Shown here piece by piece: positions 1 through 10,189 of a DNA stretch of 64,000 bases. This DNA is from Boswellia sacra (lineage: Eukaryota; Streptophyta; Magnoliopsida; Sapindales; Burseraceae). Every line of letters begins with the position of its first letter. Within the stretch, counting starts at the first letter, position 1. Where the stretch lies: positions 1 through 64,000 of the forward strand of contig SNVD02009909.1 of assembly GCA_013180625.2 (NCBI GenBank), read 5' to 3'. A model generated the notes under the pieces. The model was not told the DNA's origin. It did no database searches and saw nothing but the letters and a program-made list of their open reading frames with translations. The translations under genes and the position numbers were made by a program.

Positions 1-782
1 TCTTAGTTCAAATTTAACGATGAAATTACCATTTCATATGAATTGTATTGATAATTTCTTTGTCAAATTTAAAATTAAAGATAAAATTACCATTAAGATA
101 GATTATATCGTTCGCTTTTGATGAGTTACACGTGTCACTCATCATGACTAATGACTAATTGCTTATCATCTCGTCCTATGTATAGAATGGAACTCTGTGA
201 CCAAATGTCGTAATGGCAGTTGACTAAACAATAAAAAGAAATTAAAAGTTAAGCTAGATTTATGAGCACTTCTATGTATAAATTTAGTTATTTTTACAAA
301 TTATCATATTATAGCTCAAGTTTTAAAACACTTCTATAAAAATTTAATTATTTTTTAAATTTATAATATTATGTATGAATAAAAAAAATTGTAGAAAATA
401 GAGGAAATTTCATATAAGATTGTAGAAAATGGAGGAAATTAATAGAAAATTGAAATATTTTTACAATAGATTCCCAATCTCTACAGTAACTCTAATACTA
501 CCTACGCTAGACGAGAAGTGGCTAGGTGGTGTTGTCTCCTTTTCAAAAACCCATCTTCTCTCCACTTTCACTTATCACTTCTCGCTTCCCAGTACCACCT
601 CCATTTTCTCTCTCTCTTTTCTCTTACTTGCTTTGCTTTCCAAAGCGCTTAATCAATCTTCTCTCCGGCATGATTAATATAACCTACGAAATCAACCCTT
701 TTCACTTCTGAATCTCATCGCCACAACTTATTGATAAAAATATATATTTTCTTTCTTTTTTTAATTAAAATAAAAAAAAGAA
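1..782. other. AT-rich region upstream of the DELLA gene, with a pyrimidine-rich leader
   Basis: No convincing coding sequence is present. The first 430 bases are AT-rich with homopolymer runs. From about 535 to 672 the plus strand turns strongly pyrimidine-rich (TCTCTCTC runs), which is common in plant 5' leaders, so this is probably promoter and 5' UTR of the gene starting at 783. Small open frames here (429-677, 526-711) follow the CT-rich composition and show no recognisable domain. Confidence 0.5.
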
Positions 783-2408
783 ATGGTTCTTTACGACTCT
801 ACTACCTCAGCTGGAAGCAGCAGCGGAAGCTCATCGTGCTCAGCCAACAAAGCAACTGCCGATATCGATGGCTTACTCGCAGGAGCGGGTTACAAGGTTC
901 GATCTTCGGAGCTCCGACAGGTGGCTCAGCGCCTTGAACGTCTGGAAACGGTCATGGTCAACTCTCCAGCTGATATTTCCGTACTCGCATCAGACGCCGT
1001 TCATTACAATCCCTCTGATCTCGCCTCCTGGGTCGACTCTCTTTTATCCGAATTTAACCAACCTGTTTCACTCCCCACCGATCTATCCGACTTCCCTGAT
1101 CTCGTTGCGGGCCCCGCTGTCAATCAGACGGTGCTGAATAATTATATGGTGGAGAACATAATTCCGTCTCAAGTTCAACCAGAACCACCGGAGCAGGATA
1201 TCTCTCAGCAGCAGCTGATGGTGGTTACGGCCATGGAAGAAGATTCCGGGATAAGGCTTGTCCACATGTTGATGACGTGTGCCGAGTCTGTACAGCGTGG
1301 CGAGCTCACGTTGGCTGGGTCGCTGATTGAAGAGATGAAGGCTTTGTTGACACGTGTTAATACCGGTTGCGGAATCGGTAAAGTCGCCGGCTACTTCATC
1401 GACGCATTGAACCGCCGGATTCTCGGACTCGGCGGCTCCGTTTTTGGATCCGCTTATGAAAACGAGATTTTGTATCATCACTTCTACGAGGCTTGTCCGT
1501 ACTTAAAATTCGCTCACTTCACGGCCAATCAAGCGATTTTAGAGGCATTCGACGGTCACGATTGCGTCCACGTGGTGGATTTTAATTTGATGCATGGGCT
1601 GCAATGGCCGGCATTGATACAAGCACTGGCTCTGCGTCCGGGCGGCCCTCCCTTGCTACGGTTAACCGGCATTGGACCACCGTCTCCGGACGGGCGCGAC
1701 TCCCTGCGCGAAATCGGTTTGCGGCTCGCGGAGTTAGCTCGGTCAGTAAACATCAGGTTCGCTTTCCGTGGCGTGGCGGCTTCGCGGCTGGAAGATGTGA
1801 AGCCGTGGATGCTCCAGGTCAGCCCGAAAGAAGCCTTGGCTGTCAACTCAATCATGCAGCTGCATAAACTACTCGGCTCCGAAATGAGCCGAAATTCGCC
1901 GATTGAAATAGTGCTAGGTTGGATTAGGAACTTGAACCCAAAAATCATGACAGTAGTTGAACAAGAAGCGAACCATAACCAATCCGAATTCTTGGACAGG
2001 TTCACCAAAGCTTTATACTACTATTCAACGATGTTTGACTCGCTGGAGGCTTGCTCGCTTCAACCGGAGAAGGCTTTAGCCGAGATTTACATACAGAGAG
2101 AGATATGTAACGTTGTGTGTTATGAGGGAGCCGCTAGGGTGGAGAGGCACGAGCCGCTGGATAAGTGGAGGTCGCGGCTTTCAGGAGCCGGGTTCAGGCC
2201 TTTGCATCTGGGGTCGAACGCGTTTAGGCAAGCCAGTATGCTGTTGACTCTATTCTCGGCTGAGGGGTACTCCGTAGAGGAAAATGAAGGGTGTTTGACG
2301 CTTGGCTGGCATAGCCGCCCTCTCATTGCGGCTTCGGCCTGGCACGCCGTGCCGGATCCGATGGTCAATCAGAATCATCATAGTCATAGTAATAACGTAA
2401 TGCTGTAA
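783..2408 (+). CDS. DELLA-subfamily GRAS transcriptional regulator (GAI/RGL-like), intronless
   Basis: A 541-residue single-exon protein. DELLA proteins are nuclear repressors of gibberellin responses, removed after the GA-bound receptor GID1 grips their N terminus. The N-terminal domain is present but altered: the DELLA core reads DGLLA at residues 29-33, followed by GYKVRSSEL, an LExLE-type LERLE at 51-55, and AVHYNP at 72-77. A short linker (about 90-150) leads to the GRAS domain: first leucine-rich part from about 157, VHVVD (the VHIID motif) at 262-266, second leucine-rich part around 300-365, PFYRE-type region about 373-440, RVER at 452-455, and SAW ending WHSRPLIAASAW at 509-520. The serine-rich start (SSSGSSSCS) is usual for RGL-like members. 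Length and lack of introns fit the family. The start has an A at -3 and follows a CT-rich leader. The Glu-to-Gly change in the DELLA core could weaken GID1 contact; that is inference. Confidence 0.95.
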   Translation: MVLYDSTTSAGSSSGSSSCSANKATADIDGLLAGAGYKVRSSELRQVAQRLERLETVMVNSPADISVLASDAVHYNPSDLASWVDSLLSEFNQPVSLPTDLSDFPDLVAGPAVNQTVLNNYMVENIIPSQVQPEPPEQDISQQQLMVVTAMEEDSGIRLVHMLMTCAESVQRGELTLAGSLIEEMKALLTRVNTGCGIGKVAGYFIDALNRRILGLGGSVFGSAYENEILYHHFYEACPYLKFAHFTANQAILEAFDGHDCVHVVDFNLMHGLQWPALIQALALRPGGPPLLRLTGIGPPSPDGRDSLREIGLRLAELARSVNIRFAFRGVAASRLEDVKPWMLQVSPKEALAVNSIMQLHKLLGSEMSRNSPIEIVLGWIRNLNPKIMTVVEQEANHNQSEFLDRFTKALYYYSTMFDSLEACSLQPEKALAEIYIQREICNVVCYEGAARVERHEPLDKWRSRLSGAGFRPLHLGSNAFRQASMLLTLFSAEGYSVEENEGCLTLGWHSRPLIAASAWHAVPDPMVNQNHHSHSNNVML

Positions 2409-2626
2409 ATTTGTATTAGCTGTTCTTTTTTCTTTTTTCCCTTAAATTCAAGTTGAATGAGAATTTTACTTTTAGGAGATACGTCACGTATTTACTGTTT
2501 ATGCAACTATATTTAGAAACCGATGTTGACAACACATTCTTAATTCTCAAATTTTACATTTAGAAATGATCATTTAATGAAATTTGCCAAAAAAAACTTC
2601 ATATTATATACCTAGAAATGGTTTAA

Positions 2627-2666
<40 letters not shown>

Positions 2667-4079
2667 GAGTCAGCACTCGGCAGTCCTAGCCTCTAGGCTT
2701 TAGCGAGATAGAGATTAATTAATTAAAATGCAATTTGTTTGGTTGAAGTTAAACTGTGAGGCTGGGCTCAGGTTCATTAGCAAAGGAATATTGTATTGCA
2801 AGATTAGGGACGAGTGAGGAGTGAGCAATGAAGGGAAGAAGCCATTGAAGAAATGGCCACAGCACAAGAGTGTGGTATAGATATAGCTGTCTGTCACACT
2901 TGAGTGTGTACTCCTCGCTGATATATTTTGGTCTTGCTGGTAAAGACTATTATTAATGGATGATTCAGTTATGGAATTGCCCGAGTGGTATAATTTTCAC
3001 TTTCTGTCTATTCAAGGGTCTGATCACCACTCGTGACCAAACACTAGCCCTTTCTACGCAACCACCAAGTACGTACAACAATATTCTTTCGAAAAACAAA
3101 AAATTATCAACTGCTATTGTTATAATATTAATTCAAGTAAAATAAAATCATATATCAGATGTTATACATTTTGATAAAGTAATATTGGTAAGATAGACAT
3201 GCAGCGCAGAGACATAGGATCGAGCAAGCAGACAACGTTGGCATGTGAAAGTGAAACCAATACAACTGATGTCTGTACCATTTTGATTTCGCAATTTCCT
3301 CACGTAGCATTCAGATACGGAGATACGAGAGGCTTGATGGGCATAGCTGCATGTGAGTTTCTGCAACGATATCAAATAAAGGCAAGGCAATTAAGCGAAC
3401 GGGACCCCTCACCGTAATAATGATGATCCACAGGACAGGCCCGCGCACCAGTGTGAGGGGGAGTTCGAGGGGGGTCACATGACATAGAGAGCGCTGTCCC
3501 CCCACTGCTTCTGTGTAGTCTGTACTGTGCTTCACTGTCACTTGCCCTTTCCCTCTCCCTCTTTAAGAATCTTAATTTTGAGGAATTTAAATTCACTTTT
3601 ATCCCATGATTATTCATCAACTTTTCATTCTAATACCAACACTAATACTCTCTCAAAAGATGAAATAATAAGTAATTGAATTGATTGATAATAAAGGCAG
3701 GTTGAGTTGAAGGTGCTTTTTCCTCTCATCATATTCATCGGGATCCGCTGATTAAACTGAGTGGCCCACTCTTGGGACCACGTATGCAAGAACTAGCACG
3801 TTCCCGCGTCGATTTCTTAACACGTGTCGACAGCAATGCTACCTTTCCACCTCCCGGGTCAATTTCTCTTGAAGCTGACCTTTCTTAAATTAAAGATCCG
3901 GCATCAATCTCATACGGCCCCACTACGATGTGGTCCTCTATACTCTACGGCAACTTTAAGGTAAAGTTTTCGCACTACTAAATTAGAGTAATATGCAATT
4001 TTTTTTATATGATATAAATTAACAAGATATCACTTAATAAATAAAAAGATAAAAATAAATAAAAAATATAATTACTTAT
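2409..4079. other. Intergenic DNA downstream of the DELLA gene
   Basis: No supported gene. It contains an AT microsatellite (2629-2660). A stretch around 3720-3960 carries several ACGTG-core motifs (for example ACACGTGTC near 3821), resembling ABRE/G-box sites, but no transcription unit is evident beside it. Short open frames at 3148-3620 overlap on both strands and show no family signature. Confidence 0.4.
2629..2660. repeat. (AT)n microsatellite
   Basis: About 32 bases of perfect AT dinucleotide repeat, some 220 bases downstream of the DELLA stop codon. Likely length-polymorphic. Confidence 0.95.
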
Positions 4080-4763
4080 TGTTGATGCACGATTTCCGGA
4101 CGGCCGGGGAAGCGGGTCGGAGCTCGGGTCGTGTGTCGGGTACGGTCCTGCGAGCACAGAAAAACGGTCAGGGGTGCCGGCGCTAGTGCCGGCGGTGACC
4201 CTCCGACGCTCAAGTCAGTATCCGGCACTCCGGAATTCTCTGGGAGAAATTCCTAGAGAGAGAAGCTCTCAAACTAAAGGAATTGTAGAGAGATAAAGAG
4301 TTCAGAGAAAATGTGCATTTGTCAACTTGTAAAAAGTTACCTTGAGCAACGTTTCGGAGGGTATATATAGGAGTCGGGATGGGCTATTGTGGAACCCAGA
4401 TAATAGGCCCAGAAGATGGGCTACAGTAATGGGCTTACTGTAATGGGCCCATGTAATGGGATACGGTAATGGGCTTACCGTATGGGCCCGGATAGTAGGA
4501 TACAGTAATGGGCTTACTGTAATAGGCCCAGCTAATGGGATACAGTAATGGGCCCAGATAATGGGATACAGTAATGGGCTTACTGTAATGGGCCCATGTA
4601 ATGGGATACGGTAATGGGCTTACCGTATTATAAATAATTGAGCTGGGCTGGGTCATTGTGGGACCCAGATAATGGGCCCAGATAATGGGCCCAAATAATG
4701 GACCACAGTAATGGGCTTACTGTGTTAGAGACAATTAGGCCTAATATTATTATGGCCATAACA
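4080..4763 (-). repeat. Left LTR (element 3' LTR) of the LARD
   Basis: Matches 10900-11609 over its length with scattered differences and short indels. The first about 260 bases are GC-rich. The second half (from about 4375) is built of a repeated motif in which GGGCCCA blocks separate short hairpins with arms like CAGTAA/TTACTG or CGGTAA/TTACCG around a TGGGC loop. Confidence 0.85.
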
Positions 4764-5240
4764 GTAGTCCCCCCAGGCCCAAGTTGACCAATGGGTCGAC
4801 GTAGGGACTATTAAATTATTCATGGGCCCGAATAATGGGCTACAGTAATGGGCTTACTGTAATGGGCCCATGTAATGGGATACGATAATGGGCTTACCGT
4901 ATGGACCCGGATAGTAGGATACAGTAATGGGCTTACTGTAATAGGCCCAGCTAATGGGATACAGTAATGGGCTTACTGTAATGGGCCCAGATAATGGGAT
5001 ACAGTAATGGGCTTACTGTCATGGGCCCAGATAGTGGGATACGGTAATGGGCTTACCGTATCATAAATAATTGAGCTGGGCTGGGTCATTGTGGGACCCA
5101 GATAATGGGCCCAGATAATGGACTACAGTAATGGGCTTACTGTGTTAGAGACAATTAGGCCCAATATTATTATGGCCATAACAGTAGTCCCCCCAGGCCC
5201 AAGTTGACCAATGGGTCGACGTAGGGACTATTTAGTTATT
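4764..5240 (-). repeat. Tandem duplication of the LTR tail plus polypurine-tract junction
   Basis: After the LTR end at 4763 comes a block holding the polypurine tract (plus strand GTAGTCCCCCCAGGCCC at 4764). Then about 360 bases repeat the hairpin half of the LTR, ending in a second GGCCATAACA at about 5183 and a second copy of the polypurine block. Matching points are offset by about 420 bases. The unit was therefore duplicated in tandem, by unequal recombination or slipped reverse transcription, leaving two possible LTR boundaries. Confidence 0.75.
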
Positions 5241-5799
5241 CTAGGCTTGGAGGTAAGCAATGTAAGTGACCCCAGCAAACAGAACTCTGTAATCCGAGCA
5301 AGAATTTTCCAGTCGCCATGCTTGTAGGAGAATCAGTCCGCATGGGCGAGCGGCGTGCACAACAGGCTCGCGTGGGCGAGCTACTATGCACGTAAGATGA
5401 CCTAGCGAGGTCCTGGGCGCGCGGGATCGAACCCGTGAGGCCTTGCATGAGCTAGGGCGAGCGGGCGAGGGCCCGGGCGCTGTGGGTTGCACAGGGCGCC
5501 GGGTGCTGCATGCATGGGACGCTAGTGGGCTGTTCTTTCAATTAATTGCTCAAAGTTCATGCTGCATGCTAAATGCCAAGCTCGAACCCGTTCCCTTTAT
5601 CATATCCAAACATAAGGTTTGGACCACCGAGGCCACGAGCAGAATTGGTTCAGGCTGAGGGCAGATTGCCAAGCCTTGAACCCATGCGCGTCTAGACTTT
5701 AAGGTTTAGACCACCAAAAAAAAAATGAAAGGCAGGCTGTGCGTGGGTCGCAAGGAAGAAGTAGGCGAGGTGCGTGAGGGGCGCAAGGGAGAGGCAAGC
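5241..5799. other. LARD interior, unique GC-rich segment
   Basis: No coding domain recognised. On the minus strand near 5426 there is a sequence like a tRNA B box (GGGTTCGATCCC), but no A box or cloverleaf was found around it. The segment leads into the first GC-rich array. Confidence 0.4.
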
Positions 5800-6350
5800 T
5801 GCGGGGCGCTGGGCGCGCTGCCTGGGCACGCTGGGCGTGCTGCCTGGGCGCGCTGCCTGGGCACGCTGGGTGTGCTGCCTGGGCACGCTGGGCGCGCTGC
5901 CTGGGCGTGCTGCCTGGGCGTGCTGCCTGGGCGCGCTGCCTGGGCGTGCTGCCTGGGCGTGCTGCCTGGGCGCGCTGCCTGGGCGTGCAGCCTGGGCGCG
6001 CGGGCGATCTCCTGCGCTGCCCTGCGCGCGCGGGCGAGCTCCTGCGATGCCCAGCGTGCGTGGACGAGCTCTCGCGATACCTTGCGTGCGCGGGCGAGCT
6101 CCAGCGATGTTCTGCGCGTGCGGGCGAGCTGCTGCATTCCCATGCGCGCGCAGGCGAACTGCTGCACCCCCATGCGCGCGCAGGCGAGCTGCTGCGTCCC
6201 CATGCACGCGCGGGCGAGAGAGAGAGAAGCAGGCGAGGGCTGGTTCTGCGCGGGTCTCGCAGGGGCGAGCTCGTGGCGCTGGGCACGCATGGACGAACTC
6301 ACGGGGCGCTGGGCAAGTTCGCGGGACGCTGGGCTCGCGGGGGAGGCGTG
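5800..6350. repeat. LARD array 1: GC-rich short tandem repeats
   Basis: Degenerate units around GCCTGGGCGTGCT / GCGCTGGGC repeat from about 5800 to 6000. They grade into longer units containing GCGGGCGAGCTCCTGCG up to about 6200, then a more degenerate GCGCTGGGC stretch. Lack of stops in several frames gives long overlapping frames on both strands (up to 347 codons); these are products of composition, not genes. Confidence 0.8.
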
Positions 6351-6659
6351 CTGGGCGCAAGGAAGAAGCGGGCCACCGGCGAGGAGGAGAGTCGAGGGCG
6401 GCGTGGCCGAAGGCCAAAGGGCAATCACGTAAAGCATGCGGGTTACGTGATTCTGCAGGGGTCTCCCCGCAAAACTTTAAAGTTTTCATATATATTAGTT
6501 GCAGGGGTGCTTGTGCAAAGTTTGAAAACTTTTACTTAAAATCGCGGGGGGTTTCTGAAAAATTTCAAAACTTTATTTTTATTTCGCGGGGGTGTTTCCA
6601 CGAAATTTCAAACTGCAATTTTTATTTCGCGGGGGTGTTTCCGCGAAATTTCAAACTCT

Positions 6660-8135
6660 TTTTTTCTCCGCGGGGGTGCCTCCGCGGGCGTGCTTCCGCG
6701 GACGTGCTTCCGCGGACGTGCTTCCGCGGACATGCTTCCGCGCGTGTGCTTCCGCGGACGTGCTTCCGCGGGTATGCTTCCGCGGACGTGCTTCCGCGGA
6801 TTTTCAGATTTGAATAATTTTTCTTCCGCGGGTGTGCTTCCGCGGATTTTCAAACTTGAATAATTTTTCCTCCGCGGGAGTGCTTCCGCGGATTTTCAAG
6901 CTTTAATATTTTTTTCCTCCGCGGACGTGCCTCCGCGGGCGTGCTTCCGCGGACGTGCTTCCGCGGGTGTGCTTCCGCGGACGTGCTTCCGCGGGTGTGC
7001 TTCCGCGGGTCCGCGGGTGTGCTTCCGCGGACTTTCAAGCTTGAATAATTTTTCCTCCGCGCTTCTGCGGACTTTCAAGCTTGAATAATTTTTCCTCCGC
7101 GCTTCCGCAGACTTGCAAGCTTGAATAATTTTTCCTCCGCGGGTGTGATTCCGCGGGTCCGCGAGTATGCTTCCGCGGACTTTCAAGCTTTAAAAATTTT
7201 TCCTCCGCGCTTCCGCGGATTTTTCAGACTTGAATAATTTTTCTTCCGCGGGCGTTCTTCCGCGGGTCCGCAGGTGTGCTTCCGCGGACTTTCAAGCTTG
7301 AATAATTTTTCCTCCGCACTTCCGCGGATTTTTCAGACTTGAATAATTTTTCTTCCGCAGGCGTTCTTCCGCGGGTCCGCGGGTGTGCTTCCGCGGACTT
7401 TCAAGCTTTAAAAATTTTTCCTCCGCGCTTCCACGGATTTTTCAGACTTGAATAATTTTTCTTCCGTGGGCGTTCTTCCGCGGGTCCGCGGGTGTGCTTC
7501 CGTGGACTTTCAAGCTTGAATAATTTTTCCTCCGCGCTTCCGCAGACTTTCAAGCTTGAATAATTTTTCCTCCGCGGGTGTGCTTCCGCGGGTCCGCGAG
7601 TATGCTTCCGCGGACTTTCAAGCTTTAAAAATTTTTCCTCCGCGCTTCCGCGGATTTTTCAGACTTGAATAATTTTTCTTCCGCGGGCGTTCTTCCGCGG
7701 GTCCGCGGGTGTGCTTCCGCGGACTTTCAAGCTTGAATAATTTTTCTTCCGCGGGCGTTCTTCCGCGGGTCCGCGGGTGTGCTTCCGCGGACTTTCAAGC
7801 TTGAATAATTTTTCCTCCGTGCTTCCGCAGACTTTCAAGCTTGAATAATTTTTCCTCCGCGGGTGTGCTTCCGCGGGTCCGCGAGTATGCTTCCGCGGAC
7901 TTTCAAGCTTTTAAAAATTTTTCCTCCGCGTTTCCGCGGATTTTCAAGCTTGAATAATTTTTCCTCCGCGGGTGTGCTTCCGCGGGTACGCGAGTATGCT
8001 TCCGCGGATTTTCAAGCTTTAAAAAATTTTTCCTTCGCGCTTCCGCGGATTTTTCAGACTTGAATAATTTTTCTTCCGCGGGCGTTCTTCCGCAGACGTG
8101 CTTCCGCGGACATGCCTCCGCGGATTTTCGATACC
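6660..8135. repeat. LARD array 2: CCGCGG-rich repeats with a higher-order unit
   Basis: About 1.5 kb of units joining GTGCTTCCGCGGACTTTC, the palindrome TTCAAGCTTGAA and TAATTTTTCCTCCGCG. From about 7180 a larger pattern appears: the variant CAAGCTTTAAAAATTTTT recurs near 7183, 7401, 7618 and 7903, spaced about 217, 217 and 285 bases, as in higher-order satellite units. Each unit alternates a GC-rich palindrome (CCGCGG) with an AT-rich segment. Confidence 0.85.
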
Positions 8136-8201
8136 ATCCCCCAGCATTTTTTTCTACCTCAGATAATGAACCGGAGGTTTGAAAAGTGGTGGGAGGCTGA
8201 C

Positions 8202-9345
8202 TGTTACACCCTTGATCTTCACACATGGCTGGCATAACATGCCTTGCGTTACGCCATGGCTTGGAGGGGGCTGCAAGGGTGCATGCCCACGAGAAGCATA
8301 TGGGTGAGTGCTTAAGCAAGGTGTGGAGACGTTGCATGGCATCATTGATGCGCGAGGGGAAGCGCAAGGCAATGTGAACGCTGACACAGGGGGATGTGTA
8401 GCGCAACGAAATAATACGCATGCATTGGTAGCGAGCGTAATATGGCACGCACTTGCACGCACATGTGATGGGCGTGGCATAGTGAGATAACATGCACGTA
8501 CGGGTGGTGAGCATGATGTGTGGAGTGCACACGGGAGTTGGGCGCGACACAACGATGCTACGCGCATGTTGGGGGCAACGTAGCGGATGGACACTAGCAC
8601 ATGCGCGCATGCGGGCCGGGACGCTTGCGGGGTAGCAAGCATGCGCATGGGTAGCGCACCACAAAGTGGTGACATGGCGCATGGCATCGGGCGACACGGC
8701 GCACAGCAGCGATTCATGATGCATATGGGCGTGTTAGTGGGCTTAATACATGGCACATATCCAAGAGGATTGTGGTTCCTAAAAATAAGGAAATAGTGGG
8801 GTGAAAGTTGCTTCCTAAGGTTTTGGAAATGTAACTTCCCCCATATTCCATGCCTCCATCCCACTCATGGGTAGTTATGCTCATGAGGGAAGTGGGAAGT
8901 GACTCGAGGGGGTTACTTCCGGAGTGGGAAGTTACTCGGCGGAGTTAATTCCATGCCATGACCTTTAACCATGGGTGGTTATACCCATGAGAGGAAGTGG
9001 GGAGTTACGGGTAGTTAACTCCCATGATCTCCACTTGCGGGGGAGTGGAGGATTATGTGGCAGTATAGGAGCGCGCCACCTAGCCTAGTAGTTGGGGATG
9101 TCAACTACACGGAACCTAGCAACCAGGGTTGGTGGTTGGCTATATATATGTACCAAGATGGTGGGCTGGAAGTAGGTAGACCATCCAGGGGGAGGTCTCC
9201 AGGTAGAACTCTACAGGGGTAGAGAGTGACACAAGGGGAAAACACTTAGCGAACGGAGTAGCTAGTGTGAGTGTCATTGTGAGTGTTTCCAGCACAAAAT
9301 CTTGGGGCTGATTGTATTCTTTTTACTCTTTTCATTTTATCGCAT
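8202..9345 (+). repeat. Possible nested solo LTR inside the LARD
   Basis: This non-array segment starts TGTTACACCC, a common LTR start. It contains a TATA-like CTATATATATG at about 9141. After a transcript-like stretch it ends in a T-rich run with a terminal CA (TTTATCGCA, about 9345). The layout resembles U3-R-U5 in the plus direction, opposite to the host LARD. No target duplication and no second copy were found, so it may simply be LARD spacer. Confidence 0.25.
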
Positions 9346-9369
9346 AGGGGAGAAGCAAGTGAGCGCAGG

Positions 9370-10005
9370 GCGCGCTATGGAAAAAACATTCAAGGCGCTG
9401 GGCGCGCAAGGGTGAAAGCATGCTAGGCGCTGGGCGCGCAGGGGAAGGGCATGCGAGGCGCTGGACGCGTAAGAGGAAAGCATGCTATGCGCTGGGCGCG
9501 TAGGAGGAAAGCATGCAATGCGCTGGGCGCGCAAGAGGAAGCATGCAATGCGCTGGGCGCGCAAGAGGAAAACATGCTATGCGCTGGGCGCGCAGGAGGA
9601 AAGCATGCTATGCGCTGGGCGCGCAGGAGGAAAGCATGCTAGCGCTGGGCGCGCAAGGGGAAGCATGCAATGCGCTGGGCGCGCGGGAGGAAAGCATGCT
9701 AGGCGCTGGGCGCGCGGGAGGAAAGCATGCTAGCGCTGGGCGTGCAAGGGGAAGCATGCAATGCGCTGGGCGCGCAAGAGGAAGCATGCAATGCGCTGGG
9801 CGCGCAAGAGGAAAGCATGCAATGCGCTGGGCGCGCAGGAGGAAAGCATGCTAGCGCTGGGCGCGCAAGGTGAAGCATGCAATGCGCTGGGCGCGCAAGA
9901 GGAAGCATGCAATGCGCTGGGCGCGCAAGAGGAAGCATGCAATGCGCTGGGTGCACAGGAGGAAAGCATGCTCGGCGCTGGGCGCGCAGGGGGAAGCATG
10001 CGAGG
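9370..10005. repeat. LARD array 3: about 31-bp GC-rich tandem repeat
   Basis: About 20 copies of a 30-32 bp unit of the form GCGCTGGGCGCGCAAGAGGA followed by AAGCATGCAAT. Copies vary mainly in AGCATGCTA versus AGCATGCAA and by single-base length changes, which keep shifting the frame. Each copy carries GCATGC (SphI) and GCGCGC palindromes. The long open frames on both strands are repeat artefacts. Confidence 0.9.
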
Positions 10006-10189
10006 CGCTGCATGCGGCGTGTAGGTTACGTTATTTTGCAGGGACTCCTCCGAAGAAATTCAACCAATTACGAGGGTGTTTTAACAATTTCTTGAAACTT
10101 TGTTTTTTAAATCGAGGGGGAGTAAGCGCGAGCACGGGCAGCACGCAACAATGCAGCGACATGGAGCATGGCATTCGACGAGGTGGTTC

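Noticed and set aside
1083..2008. Minus-strand frames of 132 and 150 codons across the DELLA gene
   Set aside because: Antisense shadows of the GC-rich DELLA coding sequence.
3148..3620. Short overlapping frames on both strands near 3.1-3.6 kb
   Set aside because: Lengths under 85 codons, no start context, no domain, and antisense overlap.
5400..5460. tRNA-like B-box sequence on the minus strand
   Set aside because: Only the T-arm-like GGTTCGATCC is present; no A box, acceptor stem or cloverleaf found.
5692..6817. Long overlapping open frames (up to 347 codons) on both strands, rich in Ala, Arg and Cys
   Set aside because: They cover GC-rich tandem repeats in which almost every frame is open; no domain, and composition fully explains them.
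7903..8864. Minus-strand frames of 236 and 273 codons
   Set aside because: They overlap each other in different frames, mix array and spacer sequence, and are rich in His/Cys/Met from GCATG-type words; no protein family signature.
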